Assembly (NCBI GenBank): GCA_021775835.1
Contig: JAJFHC010000073.1
Location: forward strand, 1-38,422
Direction: 5' to 3'
DNA: 38,422 bases
DNA from: Hyphomicrobiales bacterium
GTDB lineage: Bacteria; Pseudomonadota; Alphaproteobacteria; Rhizobiales; JAJFHC01
This document shows positions 7,515-14,992 of the stretch, piece by piece (within the stretch, counting starts at the first letter, position 1; each line of letters opens with the position of its first letter). Below the pieces are notes generated by a model. That model made no database searches. It saw only the letters and a program-made list of their open reading frames with translations, and was not told the origin of the DNA. Made by a program: the position numbers and the translations under genes.

Positions 7515-8192
7515 CTATTTTTTGGCGCCGCGAATGATCGCCGCGATCTCTTCGTAGTTGCGCGTGACCGCATGCTGCAGAGGGGTGACGCCATTGCGGT
7601 CACCGATGGAAATATCGGCACCGGCTTCCACCAGCGCCTTGACGGTGGCGATGTGGTCGGGGCCGCCGTCGCCCAGGACAACCGCCTCGATCAGGGCGGT
7701 CCAGGCCAGGTTGTTGACATGATCGAGCGGCGCGCCGGCCTTGATCAGGCGCCGGACGACCTCATGGTGGCCCAGATGGGCGGCAGCGATTAGGGCCGTG
7801 CCGTCGTAGATGCTGGTGGTCAGGCCCGGATCGTTGCCCAGCTCGATCGCCAGCGACACCATTTCCGGGTCGTTGGCGACGGCCGCGATCGTCACCACGT
7901 CGTAGATGCCCTTTTCCAGGGCGTTCATGTCGGCACCGGCTTCGGCCAGCGCCCGGACGACGGCGTCGTTGGACGCAAAAGCTGCCACATGGGCCGGTGT
8001 GCGGCCAAAACTGTCGCGCGCGTTGAGATCGGCGCCCTTGGCGATGAGCTGCCTGACCGCGTCGGCGTCGTTTTCGTGGGCGGCCTTGTGCAAGCCGTCA
8101 TAGCCCGCGATCTCGGCTGCCGACGGTGCTCGTTGGGCGGCAGCCTGGGTTGCTAAAGACAGGACGAGACTGATGATCAGAATGCGTAGCAT
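7515..8192 (-). CDS. Exported ankyrin-repeat protein
   Basis: A 225-residue protein with an N-terminal signal peptide (MLRILIISLVLSLATQAAAQ, cleavage after AQA/AAQ), so it is predicted periplasmic. The mature part is a stack of about six ankyrin repeats with the usual G-x-T-P-L/A-x-x-A-A and A-G-A-D-x-N/I pattern, for example DSFGRTPAHVAAFASND and DGTALIAAAHLGHHEVVRRLIKAGA. Ankyrin stacks bind partner proteins; there is no enzymatic motif. The start at 8192 begins the signal peptide; an upstream extension lacks conservation. It sits between the tctC and uraH genes, 66 bases before uraH, so it may be co-transcribed. A role in the urate locus is only inferred from position. Confidence 0.88.
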   Translation of the reverse strand: MLRILIISLVLSLATQAAAQRAPSAAEIAGYDGLHKAAHENDADAVRQLIAKGADLNARDSFGRTPAHVAAFASNDAVVRALAEAGADMNALEKGIYDVVTIAAVANDPEMVSLAIELGNDPGLTTSIYDGTALIAAAHLGHHEVVRRLIKAGAPLDHVNNLAWTALIEAVVLGDGGPDHIATVKALVEAGADISIGDRNGVTPLQHAVTRNYEEIAAIIRGAKK

Positions 8193-8276
8193 GGTTTGTT
8201 TTCCCTGTGGTCCGGGGGTGTACCGGACGCAAGCGTTGGAGGGTGGGCCGGTCCCGGGTCTGCGAAGCAGCAACAA

Positions 8277-8512
8277 CGTGCTACATCGTGGCCACGGGAA
8301 ACGGGTTCTCGTAAGTATTTCCTGTTTCCATTTCCCGGTCGCCTGTCAATGCGCGCCGGTATCGTTTCACACACAAGCCATTAAACAGACCTCGTTCCCC
8401 GTACGCAATGCAGCATGAAATGCTGCTTTGCAGAGACGGGGCCGTACCGAATGCCGGCCTTTGTGATTGATACGCGGCCGGGGCGGCGATACAGCAGTGG
8501 CGTGCTACATCG
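8277..8512. repeat. Intergenic region with 12-bp direct repeats and a hairpin
   Basis: The 352-base gap between tctC and the ankyrin gene (8193-8544) holds no gene. CGTGCTACATCG occurs twice, at 8277-8288 and 8501-8512, both shortly after an AGCAG. Between them GCAGCAT-GAA-ATGCTGC (8410-8426) is a perfect 7-bp stem with a 3-base loop. The gap probably holds the end of the tct transcript and the promoter of the ankyrin-uraH unit. Confidence 0.4.
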
Positions 8513-8519
8513 CCGCCCC
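8480..8519 (-). terminator. 11-bp inverted repeat after tctC, possible terminator
   Basis: GGGGCGGCGAT (8480-8490) and ATCGCCGCCCC (8509-8519) are perfectly complementary with an 18-base loop, 25 bases past the tctC stop on the minus strand. The stem is strong but no T-run follows in the minus direction, so it may instead protect the mRNA 3' end. Confidence 0.45.
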
Positions 8520-8544
8520 GAGAAAAAGCCCCCGCTAAACCGGC

Positions 8545-9531
8545 CTACTCCTTGATGCCCGCGGCCTTGATCAACGGCGCCCAGACGTCGATCGACTTGG
8601 CGACGAAGGCGGTGTAATCCGCTGTCGACATGGCGGTGTGGGTGATGCCCAGTTCGGTCAGGCGTTTCTGGACTGCCGGGTTGGCGAAGACGGCCAGCAC
8701 GGTGTCGTGGATCTTTTCAGCCATGCCGGCGTCCATGCCGGCGGGGCCTGACAGGCCGACCCAGTTTTCGATGACGATGTCAAAGCCCTGCTCGCGGAAT
8801 GTCGGCACGTTCGGCAGTTGCGGGTTGCGCTCGGGGGAGGCAATGGCGATGGCCACGGCTTCCTTGTCCTCGATCATCTGGGAGTTCTGGACGACCATGT
8901 CATAGAACGTGTCGAGGACGCCGGCGCGGAAGTCCTGGATGGCCGGCGAGCTGCCCTTGTAGGGCACGTGGATCGACTTGACGCCCAGGGCCGCATCGAC
9001 CGCCTCGCCCAGGATATGCGAGATCGAGCCAACGCCGCTCGAGCCGTAGGTCTGCTCCTTCTTGTTGGCGGTGGCGATGTATTCCTTCACCGTGGTGATG
9101 CCGGCTTTTGGCTGGACGAACAGGCCCGGTGCCGAAGCGCCGATATAGGCCACATGGGTGAAGCCCTCGATCGGCTTGTAGGGGATCGACTTGAACCGGG
9201 TCGGCGCGATGGTGAACGGCGCGTTGTTGGCCAAGAGCAGGGCCGTGCCGTCGGGTGCCTGTTGCGCCACATATCCTGCAGCAACGGTGCCGGCGGCACC
9301 GGGACGGTTGTCGACCACGGCCTTCTGGCCGAAATCCGCATCCAGGTGCTTGGCCAGCAATCTGGCGACCAGGTCACTGGTGCCGCCGGGCGGGAAGGTC
9401 ACGACGATGCGCACCGGCTCGCTGCTCCAGGCTCCGGGTTCGGCCATGGCACCGGGGATAGCAGCCGGGGCCGCGAGCATGGCAACCGTTGCCAGACCTG
9501 CTCCTATAAGCGTTCTACGATTTACCTTCAT
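8545..9531 (-). CDS. TTT-family (Bug/TctC) periplasmic solute-binding protein, first system
   Basis: A 328-residue extracytoplasmic binding protein of the tripartite tricarboxylate transporter family. A signal peptide occupies about residues 1-30 and carries an NRRT motif, so Tat export is possible but not clear. The family signatures are visible: PVRIVVTFPPGGTSDLVARLLAKHL, VVDNRPGAAGTVAAGYVAQQAPDG, then GVGSISHILGEAV. Bug proteins capture carboxylates and other small organic molecules and hand them to TctAB. Its ATG overlaps the tctA stop (ATGA at 9528-9531), so it is translationally coupled to a uraD-led operon. A ligand from the urate pathway is therefore inferred. Confidence 0.94.
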   Translation of the reverse strand: MKVNRRTLIGAGLATVAMLAAPAAIPGAMAEPGAWSSEPVRIVVTFPPGGTSDLVARLLAKHLDADFGQKAVVDNRPGAAGTVAAGYVAQQAPDGTALLLANNAPFTIAPTRFKSIPYKPIEGFTHVAYIGASAPGLFVQPKAGITTVKEYIATANKKEQTYGSSGVGSISHILGEAVDAALGVKSIHVPYKGSSPAIQDFRAGVLDTFYDMVVQNSQMIEDKEAVAIAIASPERNPQLPNVPTFREQGFDIVIENWVGLSGPAGMDAGMAEKIHDTVLAVFANPAVQKRLTELGITHTAMSTADYTAFVAKSIDVWAPLIKAAGIKE

Positions 9532-11060
9532 GGTGTTTGTCCCTCCTGTTGGGCTTTTTTGGCCTCCGCTCGGTCGCGGCGGCGATTTCGCTCTGTGGAA
9601 TACAGGGCAAAGGCTATGATTGCGGCGGTCATGGCGAGCAAGGTCGCGCTGATCGGGCGTTCGAGAAACACCATCGGATCACCGCGCGACAGCAGCATGG
9701 TGCGGCGGAGCTGTTCTTCCATCATGGGGCCCAGCACGAAGCCCAGCAACAGCGGCGCGGGCTCGAACCGGAACAGCCGCATGACGTAGCCGACCGCACC
9801 GATCACCAGGGTCAGCCAGATGTCGAAGACGTTGTTGTTGAGGCTGTAGACGCCCATGCAGATCAGCACGATGATCGTGGGGTACATGTACTTGTAGGGG
9901 ATCTTCAAAAGCCGCACCCACATGCCGATGAGCGGCACGTTCAGGATCAGCAGCATGATGTTGCCGACCAGGAAGCTGGCGACCAGGCCCCAGAACATGT
10001 CGGGCTGTTCCACGAGCAGGCGGGGGCCCGGCGTGATGCCGTAGATCATCAGCGCGCCGATGACGATGGCCATGGGCGGGCTGCCCGGAACACCCAGCGT
10101 CAGGGTCGGGATGAAGGCCGTCTGGGTCGCGGAATTGTTGGCGGCTTCAGGCACGGCGACGCCGGCCACGACGCCTGTGCCGAAATCCTTGCCCTTGGGA
10201 TTGACACGCTTCTCGACGGCGTAGGCGATTGCCGCGGCGATGGTCTGGCCGGTGCCCGGAAGTGCGCCGATGAACGAGCCGATCGAGCCGCCGCGCAGGA
10301 TCGGCCCGAACAGGGATTTCCATTCGGCCTTCGAGGGGTAGAAGTCGTTGTAGTCGATCGTCTGGGTCGACTTGCCGCCGGTATTCGCCCGGATCGAGGC
10401 GATCAGTTCGCTGACCCCGAACAGCCCCATGGCCACGATCACGATGTGCACGCCGTCGCGCAATTCGGGGATCCCCATGGTGAAGCGCGTGACGCCGGTG
10501 GTGAGATCGATGCCGATGGTGCCCAGCATCAGGCCGGTGACGACCATGGCGATGCCTTTGAGCGCGCCGCCGTTGCTGACTGCAGAGGCGGCAATCAGGC
10601 CCAGAAGGATGACGGCGAAATAGTCCGCCGGTCCAAACGACAGGGCAAGCTTGGCGAGTGACGGCGACAGCACGGCGATGACGACCATGCCGATCATGCC
10701 GCCGCCGAACGAGGCGGTCGCGGTGGAGAACAGGGCAACCCCTGCCCGACCCTTCTTGGCCAGCGGATAGCCGTCGATGGCGGTGATCGAGGCCGCCGGT
10801 GTGCCCGGCACGTTCATGAGGATCGAGGCGGTCGAGCCACCATATTCCGCGCCGTAATAAACGCCGGCGATCATCACCAGGGCCGAGGTCGGCTCCAGGT
10901 AGAACGTGACCGGCAGGATCATGGCGATCGCCGCCATGGATCCGATTCCGGGAAGCACGCCGATCAGGGTGCCGAGGAAGACGCCGATGAAGCAGTACAT
11001 CAGGTTGTGCGGTTCCAGGACCACCAGCAGTCCGTTGCCGAAGCTTGTGAGAATGTCCAT
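9528..11060 (-). CDS. TTT-family large permease subunit TctA, first system
   Basis: A 510-residue inner-membrane protein with about eleven to twelve hydrophobic segments. The conserved TctA opening region is present (GVFLGTLIGVLPGIGSMAAIAMILP), as are GAEYGGSTASILMNVPGTPAA and a second copy of the P-G-T-x-x half-motif (FIGALPGTGQTIAAAIAY), reflecting the internal duplication of the family. It transports the solute delivered by the Bug protein using an ion gradient. It lies three bases after tctB and overlaps tctC by four bases, so the three subunits are one translational unit. Confidence 0.96.
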   Translation of the reverse strand: MDILTSFGNGLLVVLEPHNLMYCFIGVFLGTLIGVLPGIGSMAAIAMILPVTFYLEPTSALVMIAGVYYGAEYGGSTASILMNVPGTPAASITAIDGYPLAKKGRAGVALFSTATASFGGGMIGMVVIAVLSPSLAKLALSFGPADYFAVILLGLIAASAVSNGGALKGIAMVVTGLMLGTIGIDLTTGVTRFTMGIPELRDGVHIVIVAMGLFGVSELIASIRANTGGKSTQTIDYNDFYPSKAEWKSLFGPILRGGSIGSFIGALPGTGQTIAAAIAYAVEKRVNPKGKDFGTGVVAGVAVPEAANNSATQTAFIPTLTLGVPGSPPMAIVIGALMIYGITPGPRLLVEQPDMFWGLVASFLVGNIMLLILNVPLIGMWVRLLKIPYKYMYPTIIVLICMGVYSLNNNVFDIWLTLVIGAVGYVMRLFRFEPAPLLLGFVLGPMMEEQLRRTMLLSRGDPMVFLERPISATLLAMTAAIIAFALYSTERNRRRDRAEAKKAQQEGQTP

Positions 11061-11063
11061 GGC

Positions 11064-11561
11064 CTAGAATCCCACGAACGGTTTGAAGGGCAGGTTCAGG
11101 GCCTCGATAAACAGGCCCCAGCAGGCGACCGCGACGATGGCACCCAGGATGGCCTTGCCGATCAGTGGCAGGCTGCGGTCCGGCAGGCTGGCCACGATCA
11201 CGGTCAGGAAGGTTCCCGGCACGAGGCCGATCCGGTCGGCGGTCGTGGCGAAGACCGCAAGGGCTGCACAGATCGCCAGACAGGCGATCCAGTCGGGCGT
11301 CTCCGCTATGCCGTCACCGCGGCGCTCTTCCAGGCAGATGAAAACGGCGAGGACCGCCAGGATGCCGCCGGTGATAAACGGGAAAGCGCCGGTGCCCAAA
11401 CGGGTCGGCACGCCGAGGCCCAGTTGCCAGCCGCCGATGATGAAGACCGCGCTGAGGGCCACGAGGAGCAGGCCGCCGATCTCGCCGCCCCAGCCGAGAG
11501 CGCCGTGATTGTCGGTGCCGCCCGCGTCCGGGGGCGTTGGATTGGTGGTCTTGGCGTTCAT
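11064..11561 (-). CDS. TTT-family small membrane subunit TctB, first system
   Basis: A 165-residue membrane protein with four hydrophobic helices, the size and topology of TctB. After a polar N-terminus come GGLLLVALSAVFIIGGWQLGLG, FPFITGGILAVLAVFICLEE and two C-terminal helices. TctB partners TctA and is required for transport but is poorly conserved, so the call rests on length, topology and position directly before tctA. Its start overlaps the uraD stop by four bases (11558-11561), which ties the transporter to urate catabolism. Confidence 0.92.
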   Translation of the reverse strand: MNAKTTNPTPPDAGGTDNHGALGWGGEIGGLLLVALSAVFIIGGWQLGLGVPTRLGTGAFPFITGGILAVLAVFICLEERRGDGIAETPDWIACLAICAALAVFATTADRIGLVPGTFLTVIVASLPDRSLPLIGKAILGAIVAVACWGLFIEALNLPFKPFVGF

Positions 11562-12094
11562 GGAACCGACCTTCCGTTCAGAGGTTCGTTTGGCCCAAAC
11601 GAGGCGCGCACGCGTGCGGCGCTGACCGCGGTTATCTGATCGAGTGCCGCATGAATTTCCACGTCACGGTCGTTTGCCAGCCGGGTTTCAAGTTCTGTCA
11701 GGACGCTGTCGATATCGGCATGACGCACCAATGCGGTGATAAAAGGAAACCCGAATTTTTCCCGGTAGCGCGCGTTGAGACCGGACAGGCGCGCCCGGTA
11801 GGCGTTGTCTTCTGCCGTCAGGTTCAACCGTCCCTGTTCGGACTGGGATTCTGCGGTCATCGTCAGCGGGTTGTCGGGGGCAAGTTCCGGATGAGCCCGG
11901 AAGAGATCGAGGCACGCCGGCTCGCCCAGTTCCAGGAGTTCAGCCCGAATGGCCGCGACCAGGGCATCCGCGCCGTCGAACGGGCGGCGGCGGGCCACGT
12001 TTGCGGCAATTTCAGGCGCCCGCTCGATCAGCGGTTCGACAAGCGCCGTCGCCCGGTCTTCGTCGGCATGGTTGAGTTCGGTGAGTCTGTCCAT
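11558..12094 (-). CDS. uraD: 2-oxo-4-hydroxy-4-carboxy-5-ureidoimidazoline (OHCU) decarboxylase
   Basis: A 178-residue all-helical enzyme that decarboxylates OHCU to S-allantoin, the third step of urate breakdown after urate oxidase and HIU hydrolase. Family residues are visible: RAHPELA with the catalytic His68, the S-x-x-E-Q-G segment (Glu86), and ARYREKFGFPFI, the best-conserved stretch of the family. It is first in a four-gene unit, uraD-tctB-tctA-tctC, with overlapping junctions. The upstream gap (12095-12228) holds dyads that may bind the LysR encoded just beyond. Confidence 0.95.
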   Translation of the reverse strand: MDRLTELNHADEDRATALVEPLIERAPEIAANVARRRPFDGADALVAAIRAELLELGEPACLDLFRAHPELAPDNPLTMTAESQSEQGRLNLTAEDNAYRARLSGLNARYREKFGFPFITALVRHADIDSVLTELETRLANDRDVEIHAALDQITAVSAARVRASFGPNEPLNGRSVP

Positions 12095-12129
12095 TCAAGT
12101 CCCACTCCGTTCATTCTTGAAGGCTAGAA

Positions 12130-12143
12130 CGGACTTTCATTGC
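12130..12143. repeat. Copy of the dispersed CGGACTTTCATTGC motif
   Basis: CGGACTTTCATTGC is the exact reverse complement of 7021-7034 and matches 12 of 14 bases of the reverse complement of 31960-31973. It lies between the candidate operator and the uraD start. It could be a remnant of an intergenic repeat or part of the promoter. Confidence 0.4.
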
Positions 12144-12150
12144 CGTCTAT

Positions 12151-12175
12151 AGAATAATACTGAATGGACTATTCT
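12151..12175. promoter_or_regulatory. Candidate operator upstream of uraD-tctBAC
   Basis: AGAATA (12151-12156) and TATTCT (12170-12175) form an inverted repeat spaced by 13 bases. Within it GAAT-GGACT-ATTC (12162-12174) is a second dyad. The segment is AT-rich in a GC-rich setting and 57-81 bp upstream of the uraD start, suiting regulation by the adjacent LysR. ATTC-N9-GAAT in the LysR/HIUase-like intergenic region (13214-13230) uses the same half-sites. Confidence 0.4.
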
Positions 12176-12228
12176 GAAAAAGAGAACGTACGATATCGCG
12201 CGATTTCGAGCCGCCTGGCCCGGAGACT

Positions 12229-13158
12229 TCAGAACGTGGCGCTCGTGGAGGCCGTCAGACGGCGGAGGATCTCAACCGTCAGCGCGATGATCTTCTGGTT
12301 GGTGACCGATTCCGGAATCTGCACGTTCGAGATCACGGCAAATTTCTGCCGGAAGACATCAGGGTCGCTGATCGGAATGAAGCGCAGTTGCCCGGACGCG
12401 ATCTCTGGGCCGGCGTCCAGTTCGGAGGTCACGGCGATGTAGCGTCCGGAAACCACCAGGTGCTTCATGAGCTGGATCGAGTTGACCACGACGGAACTGA
12501 CCGCTTTTTCAAAAATCCAGGCGTGGCGGGCTTCCAGCAACTTGCGGATCGCCAGTGCCCTGCTTTGAAAGACGACCGGGTTGGCGACCAGGTCGCGCAG
12601 GCTGATGCCATCGGCCTCGGCCACGGCATGACCGGGGGCGGCAATGCACCCGAGCGGAAATTCGCCGGACCAGTGAAACGTCAGCTTATCGTCGGGTGCG
12701 GGATTGACCACGACCGCGAAATCGAAATCGCCGTTGATCACGCCCTTGGCGGCAGTGTCGGGGTTGGTGATCTCGATCTCCATCTCAACCTTGGGATAGC
12801 GATCGGCGATCTCGTTGACCAGTTCGGGCAAAAAGCCGTTCACCATGCCGTCCATGGCGGCGATCCTGACGTGGCCGTGCTCGATCCCCCGGCCGGCCTG
12901 GACTGCCGACCACAGCCGCGCGTTGTCGAGCCGCCATTCGCGGGCAAGCTCAAGGACCACCCGGCCGGTGGGGGTCAGCATCATGCCCTTGGTTTCGCGT
13001 TCGAACAACAACTCGCCCAGGGTCTCCTCGATCGCCGTGATCTGCCGGTGAATGGCCGACGCAGAAATCCCCAGCTCCCGCGATGCCGCCTGAATCGATC
13101 CAAGCTGAGCCACCTGCTCCAGATATTGCAACGAGCGCGGTACAAGATGCAGCGTCAT
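12229..13158 (-). CDS. LysR-family transcriptional regulator of the urate locus
   Basis: A 309-residue LTTR. The HTH (residues about 8-65) reads RSLQYLEQVAQLGSIQAASRELGISASAIHRQITAIEETLGELLFERETKG, followed by a linker and an effector-binding domain from about residue 95 (HGHVRIAAMDGMVNGFLPELVNEIADRYPKVEMEIEI). It lies between the uraD-tctBAC operon, transcribed the same way, and the divergent HIUase-like gene, so both are candidate targets. The ATG at 13158 fits the family start; 13170 is possible. The inducer could be urate or a pathway intermediate, but this is inference. Confidence 0.92.
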   Translation of the reverse strand: MTLHLVPRSLQYLEQVAQLGSIQAASRELGISASAIHRQITAIEETLGELLFERETKGMMLTPTGRVVLELAREWRLDNARLWSAVQAGRGIEHGHVRIAAMDGMVNGFLPELVNEIADRYPKVEMEIEITNPDTAAKGVINGDFDFAVVVNPAPDDKLTFHWSGEFPLGCIAAPGHAVAEADGISLRDLVANPVVFQSRALAIRKLLEARHAWIFEKAVSSVVVNSIQLMKHLVVSGRYIAVTSELDAGPEIASGQLRFIPISDPDVFRQKFAVISNVQIPESVTNQKIIALTVEILRRLTASTSATF

Positions 13159-13213
13159 TAGACCCTCCAATGTTTGAGCAGCACGAGCGCCCTTTCAAGC
13201 GAGGGTAACAGCT

Positions 13214-13230
13214 ATTCGAAAAATTGGAAT
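13214..13230. promoter_or_regulatory. ATTC-N9-GAAT dyad in a LysR divergent promoter
   Basis: An interrupted dyad in the 170-base region between the LysR start (13158) and the GTG start at 13329. It has T-N11-A-like spacing, and its half-sites also occur upstream of uraD. Tentative LysR site. Confidence 0.3.
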
Positions 13231-13328
13231 GATTTCCCTTGGTTTATCGCATGGAACGAAACATCACGCTGTGCCACGGTGGGCTCAAGGACTCAAGGAT
13301 CCTGTTGAGCAACGCGGAGGAAAACACA

Positions 13329-13706
13329 GTGGCCACACAATCCGAACAACGCGCCGGCGGTATATCGATCCATGCGGTAGACATTGCCAGCGGAAGGCCC
13401 GCCGGCGGGCTCGGGGTCCGGCTCTGGCACGTGGGCGACGACCGGGTGCTGGTGGCCGACGGCGTCTGCTCGGATGGCGGCCTGCTGCAGCACCCGGTGG
13501 CGGAAGGTGCGGGCGTCAAAAGCGGTCTCTACGAGGTCGAGTTCGACGTCGGCATCTTCTATCGCGGCCAGGGCGCGATCTTGCCCGATCCCTCCTTCCT
13601 CGAAGTCGCCCTGTTCCGCTTCGGGATCGACCGGGTGTCCGAACACTTTCACCTGCCGTTCAAGTTCACGCCGTGGGGCTTTTCTCTGTTTCGCGGCGGG
13701 CAGTAG
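13329..13706 (+). CDS. Transthyretin-like HIU hydrolase paralogue with altered active site
   Basis: A 125-residue protein of the transthyretin/HIU hydrolase family. It keeps the N-terminal ISIHAVDIASGRPAGG (His15 in the H-V-L-D position), the P-D-P-S-F-L-E-V-A-L-F-R-F-G-I strand, FHLPFKFTPWGFS (His108) and a C-terminal FRGG. The D-G-R motif with the substrate-binding Arg is D-G-G here (Gly51), and YRGS is FRGG. A change of substrate or loss of hydrolase activity is likely. The start is GTG, fixed by GGAGG eight bases upstream; an upstream ATG frame is not conserved. It is divergent from the LysR and convergent with the TauD-like gene. Confidence 0.85.
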   Translation: MATQSEQRAGGISIHAVDIASGRPAGGLGVRLWHVGDDRVLVADGVCSDGGLLQHPVAEGAGVKSGLYEVEFDVGIFYRGQGAILPDPSFLEVALFRFGIDRVSEHFHLPFKFTPWGFSLFRGGQ

Positions 13707-13731
13707 TCAGGCGCGCACTGGCGGGGCGCCG

Positions 13732-14826
13732 TCACCGAAGCACCCCCTGGCCAATGCCGCCGCGCACAACGCCTGCTTCCACATTGCGCCAGAGTATCTT
13801 GTGGCCGAGCGGCAGCGGACGGTTCTGCGGCATCGAGAGCCAGAGCCGCATAAGCAGGCGACTCCTGTCCGTGCCCGGGTCGTCTTCAAAGGGGGTGCGG
13901 CCGTGATAGGTCACGTGGGAATTCAGTAGCTGGAAATCGCCAGGCTCCAGGATCATCTCGAACGACAGTTCCCGGGCCAGTTCAAGCAACAGGTCCAACG
14001 CCTCTTTCTGGGCATCGGTCAGTTTTGGCACGGCCTCCACGGTCTGGGCCGCTTCGATATAGGTCAGTGAGAAATGGCTGGTGAAATGGCCGTCGCGGAC
14101 CGCGAACACCGGTAGCGGATAAACCACATCGGGCGTTTCGGCCTCCTCGCCGTGGCGGCTGCGGGTGATCGGTTCGAACAGTAATTTGGCCAGATCCGGC
14201 CGGCGGCGGACCATTTCGTTCATGACCGAGACTGAACTGCAGATGGTGCTGACCCCGCCGCGTGCGGCCTGCCGGACGCAGAGCAGACTGACCACATCGG
14301 TCCGGTCCGTGTGGAAGCGCAACGGCCCGTTGTTGAGCGTGCGCGCATAGGACGACAGGAATGGTTTGCCGCCGGGCGCGGCACCCTTCTCGATCTGTCC
14401 GTATTTCTCACCGACATTGCCACCTTCGTCGCGAATGAACCGCATCAACTCGCCGCACCGGTTCTGGAACACCGGCGAACCGATGGCGCAGCCCAGCCCA
14501 AAATACAGTTTGCGCAGCTGGTCCTCGCTGTAACGGGACACGGTGAGCCCCCTCACCTTCATCAAGCCGCTGCCGTTCTCCAGTTCCTCGCGAATGTCAG
14601 CAATGAGCCCCGCCAGACCAGGCAGCGGGAAGTCGTCGGCCGTGATCTCGTTCCAGGCCAGGTTCCGGGCTTCCACGGAGGCCAGCGCCGCCTCCAGTTC
14701 CTCGATGTGCGTCGGTTCAAAGTCGCGGATCCAGCGCTGTGAACGCGCCATGTCCTTGCCCAGCCAGGCGCACGGGCCAGTGATCGGGGTGGTGATCGAG
14801 GTGGTGATCGGGGTGGTTGGGGTCAT
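13732..14826 (-). CDS. TauD/TfdA-family Fe(II)/2-oxoglutarate dioxygenase
   Basis: A 364-residue non-haem iron oxygenase. The facial triad is visible: FHTDRTDVV gives His172 and Asp174, and NSHVTYHGRTPFED gives the distal His308. The 2-oxoglutarate-binding Arg is in the following RSRLLMRLWLS. The enzyme would hydroxylate a substrate with decarboxylation of 2-oxoglutarate. The first 18 residues are a low-complexity Thr/Pro/Ile tail encoded by three 12-bp repeats, so the functional domain begins near residue 27 (MARSQRW). Within a urate locus a purine-directed role is conceivable (fungal xanthine hydroxylases belong to this family), but nothing in the sequence proves it. Confidence 0.9.
   Translation of the reverse strand: MTPTTPITTSITTPITGPCAWLGKDMARSQRWIRDFEPTHIEELEAALASVEARNLAWNEITADDFPLPGLAGLIADIREELENGSGLMKVRGLTVSRYSEDQLRKLYFGLGCAIGSPVFQNRCGELMRFIRDEGGNVGEKYGQIEKGAAPGGKPFLSSYARTLNNGPLRFHTDRTDVVSLLCVRQAARGGVSTICSSVSVMNEMVRRRPDLAKLLFEPITRSRHGEEAETPDVVYPLPVFAVRDGHFTSHFSLTYIEAAQTVEAVPKLTDAQKEALDLLLELARELSFEMILEPGDFQLLNSHVTYHGRTPFEDDPGTDRSRLLMRLWLSMPQNRPLPLGHKILWRNVEAGVVRGGIGQGVLR
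14780..14815. repeat. Three tandem 12-bp repeats in the dioxygenase N-terminus
   Basis: GTGATCGGGGTG, GTGATCGAGGTG and GTGATCGGGGTG lie head to tail inside the coding start of the TauD-like gene. They encode the T-T-P-I-T-T-S-I-T-T-P-I tail. Copy number may vary by slippage without breaking the frame. Confidence 0.75.
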
Positions 14827-14992
14827 ACGCCGTTGCCTTCTGAAAGTAGCGGAGGTACGCGAAGAAGCCTATGCCCCCTGCGCAAGCGCCGCGTCGAAGC
14901 GACGACGACGGGCAATTGGCGACGGCAGCTTCACGATACCAACGACTTGCTGAAATCAGTGCGCTTCAGTCGGACAACGTGACAGAACCATA

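Noticed and set aside
9537..10661. 374-codon plus-strand open frame opposite tctA
   Set aside because: Antisense to a well-supported permease; rich in Asp, His, Gln and Gly as expected from the reverse of a membrane protein gene.
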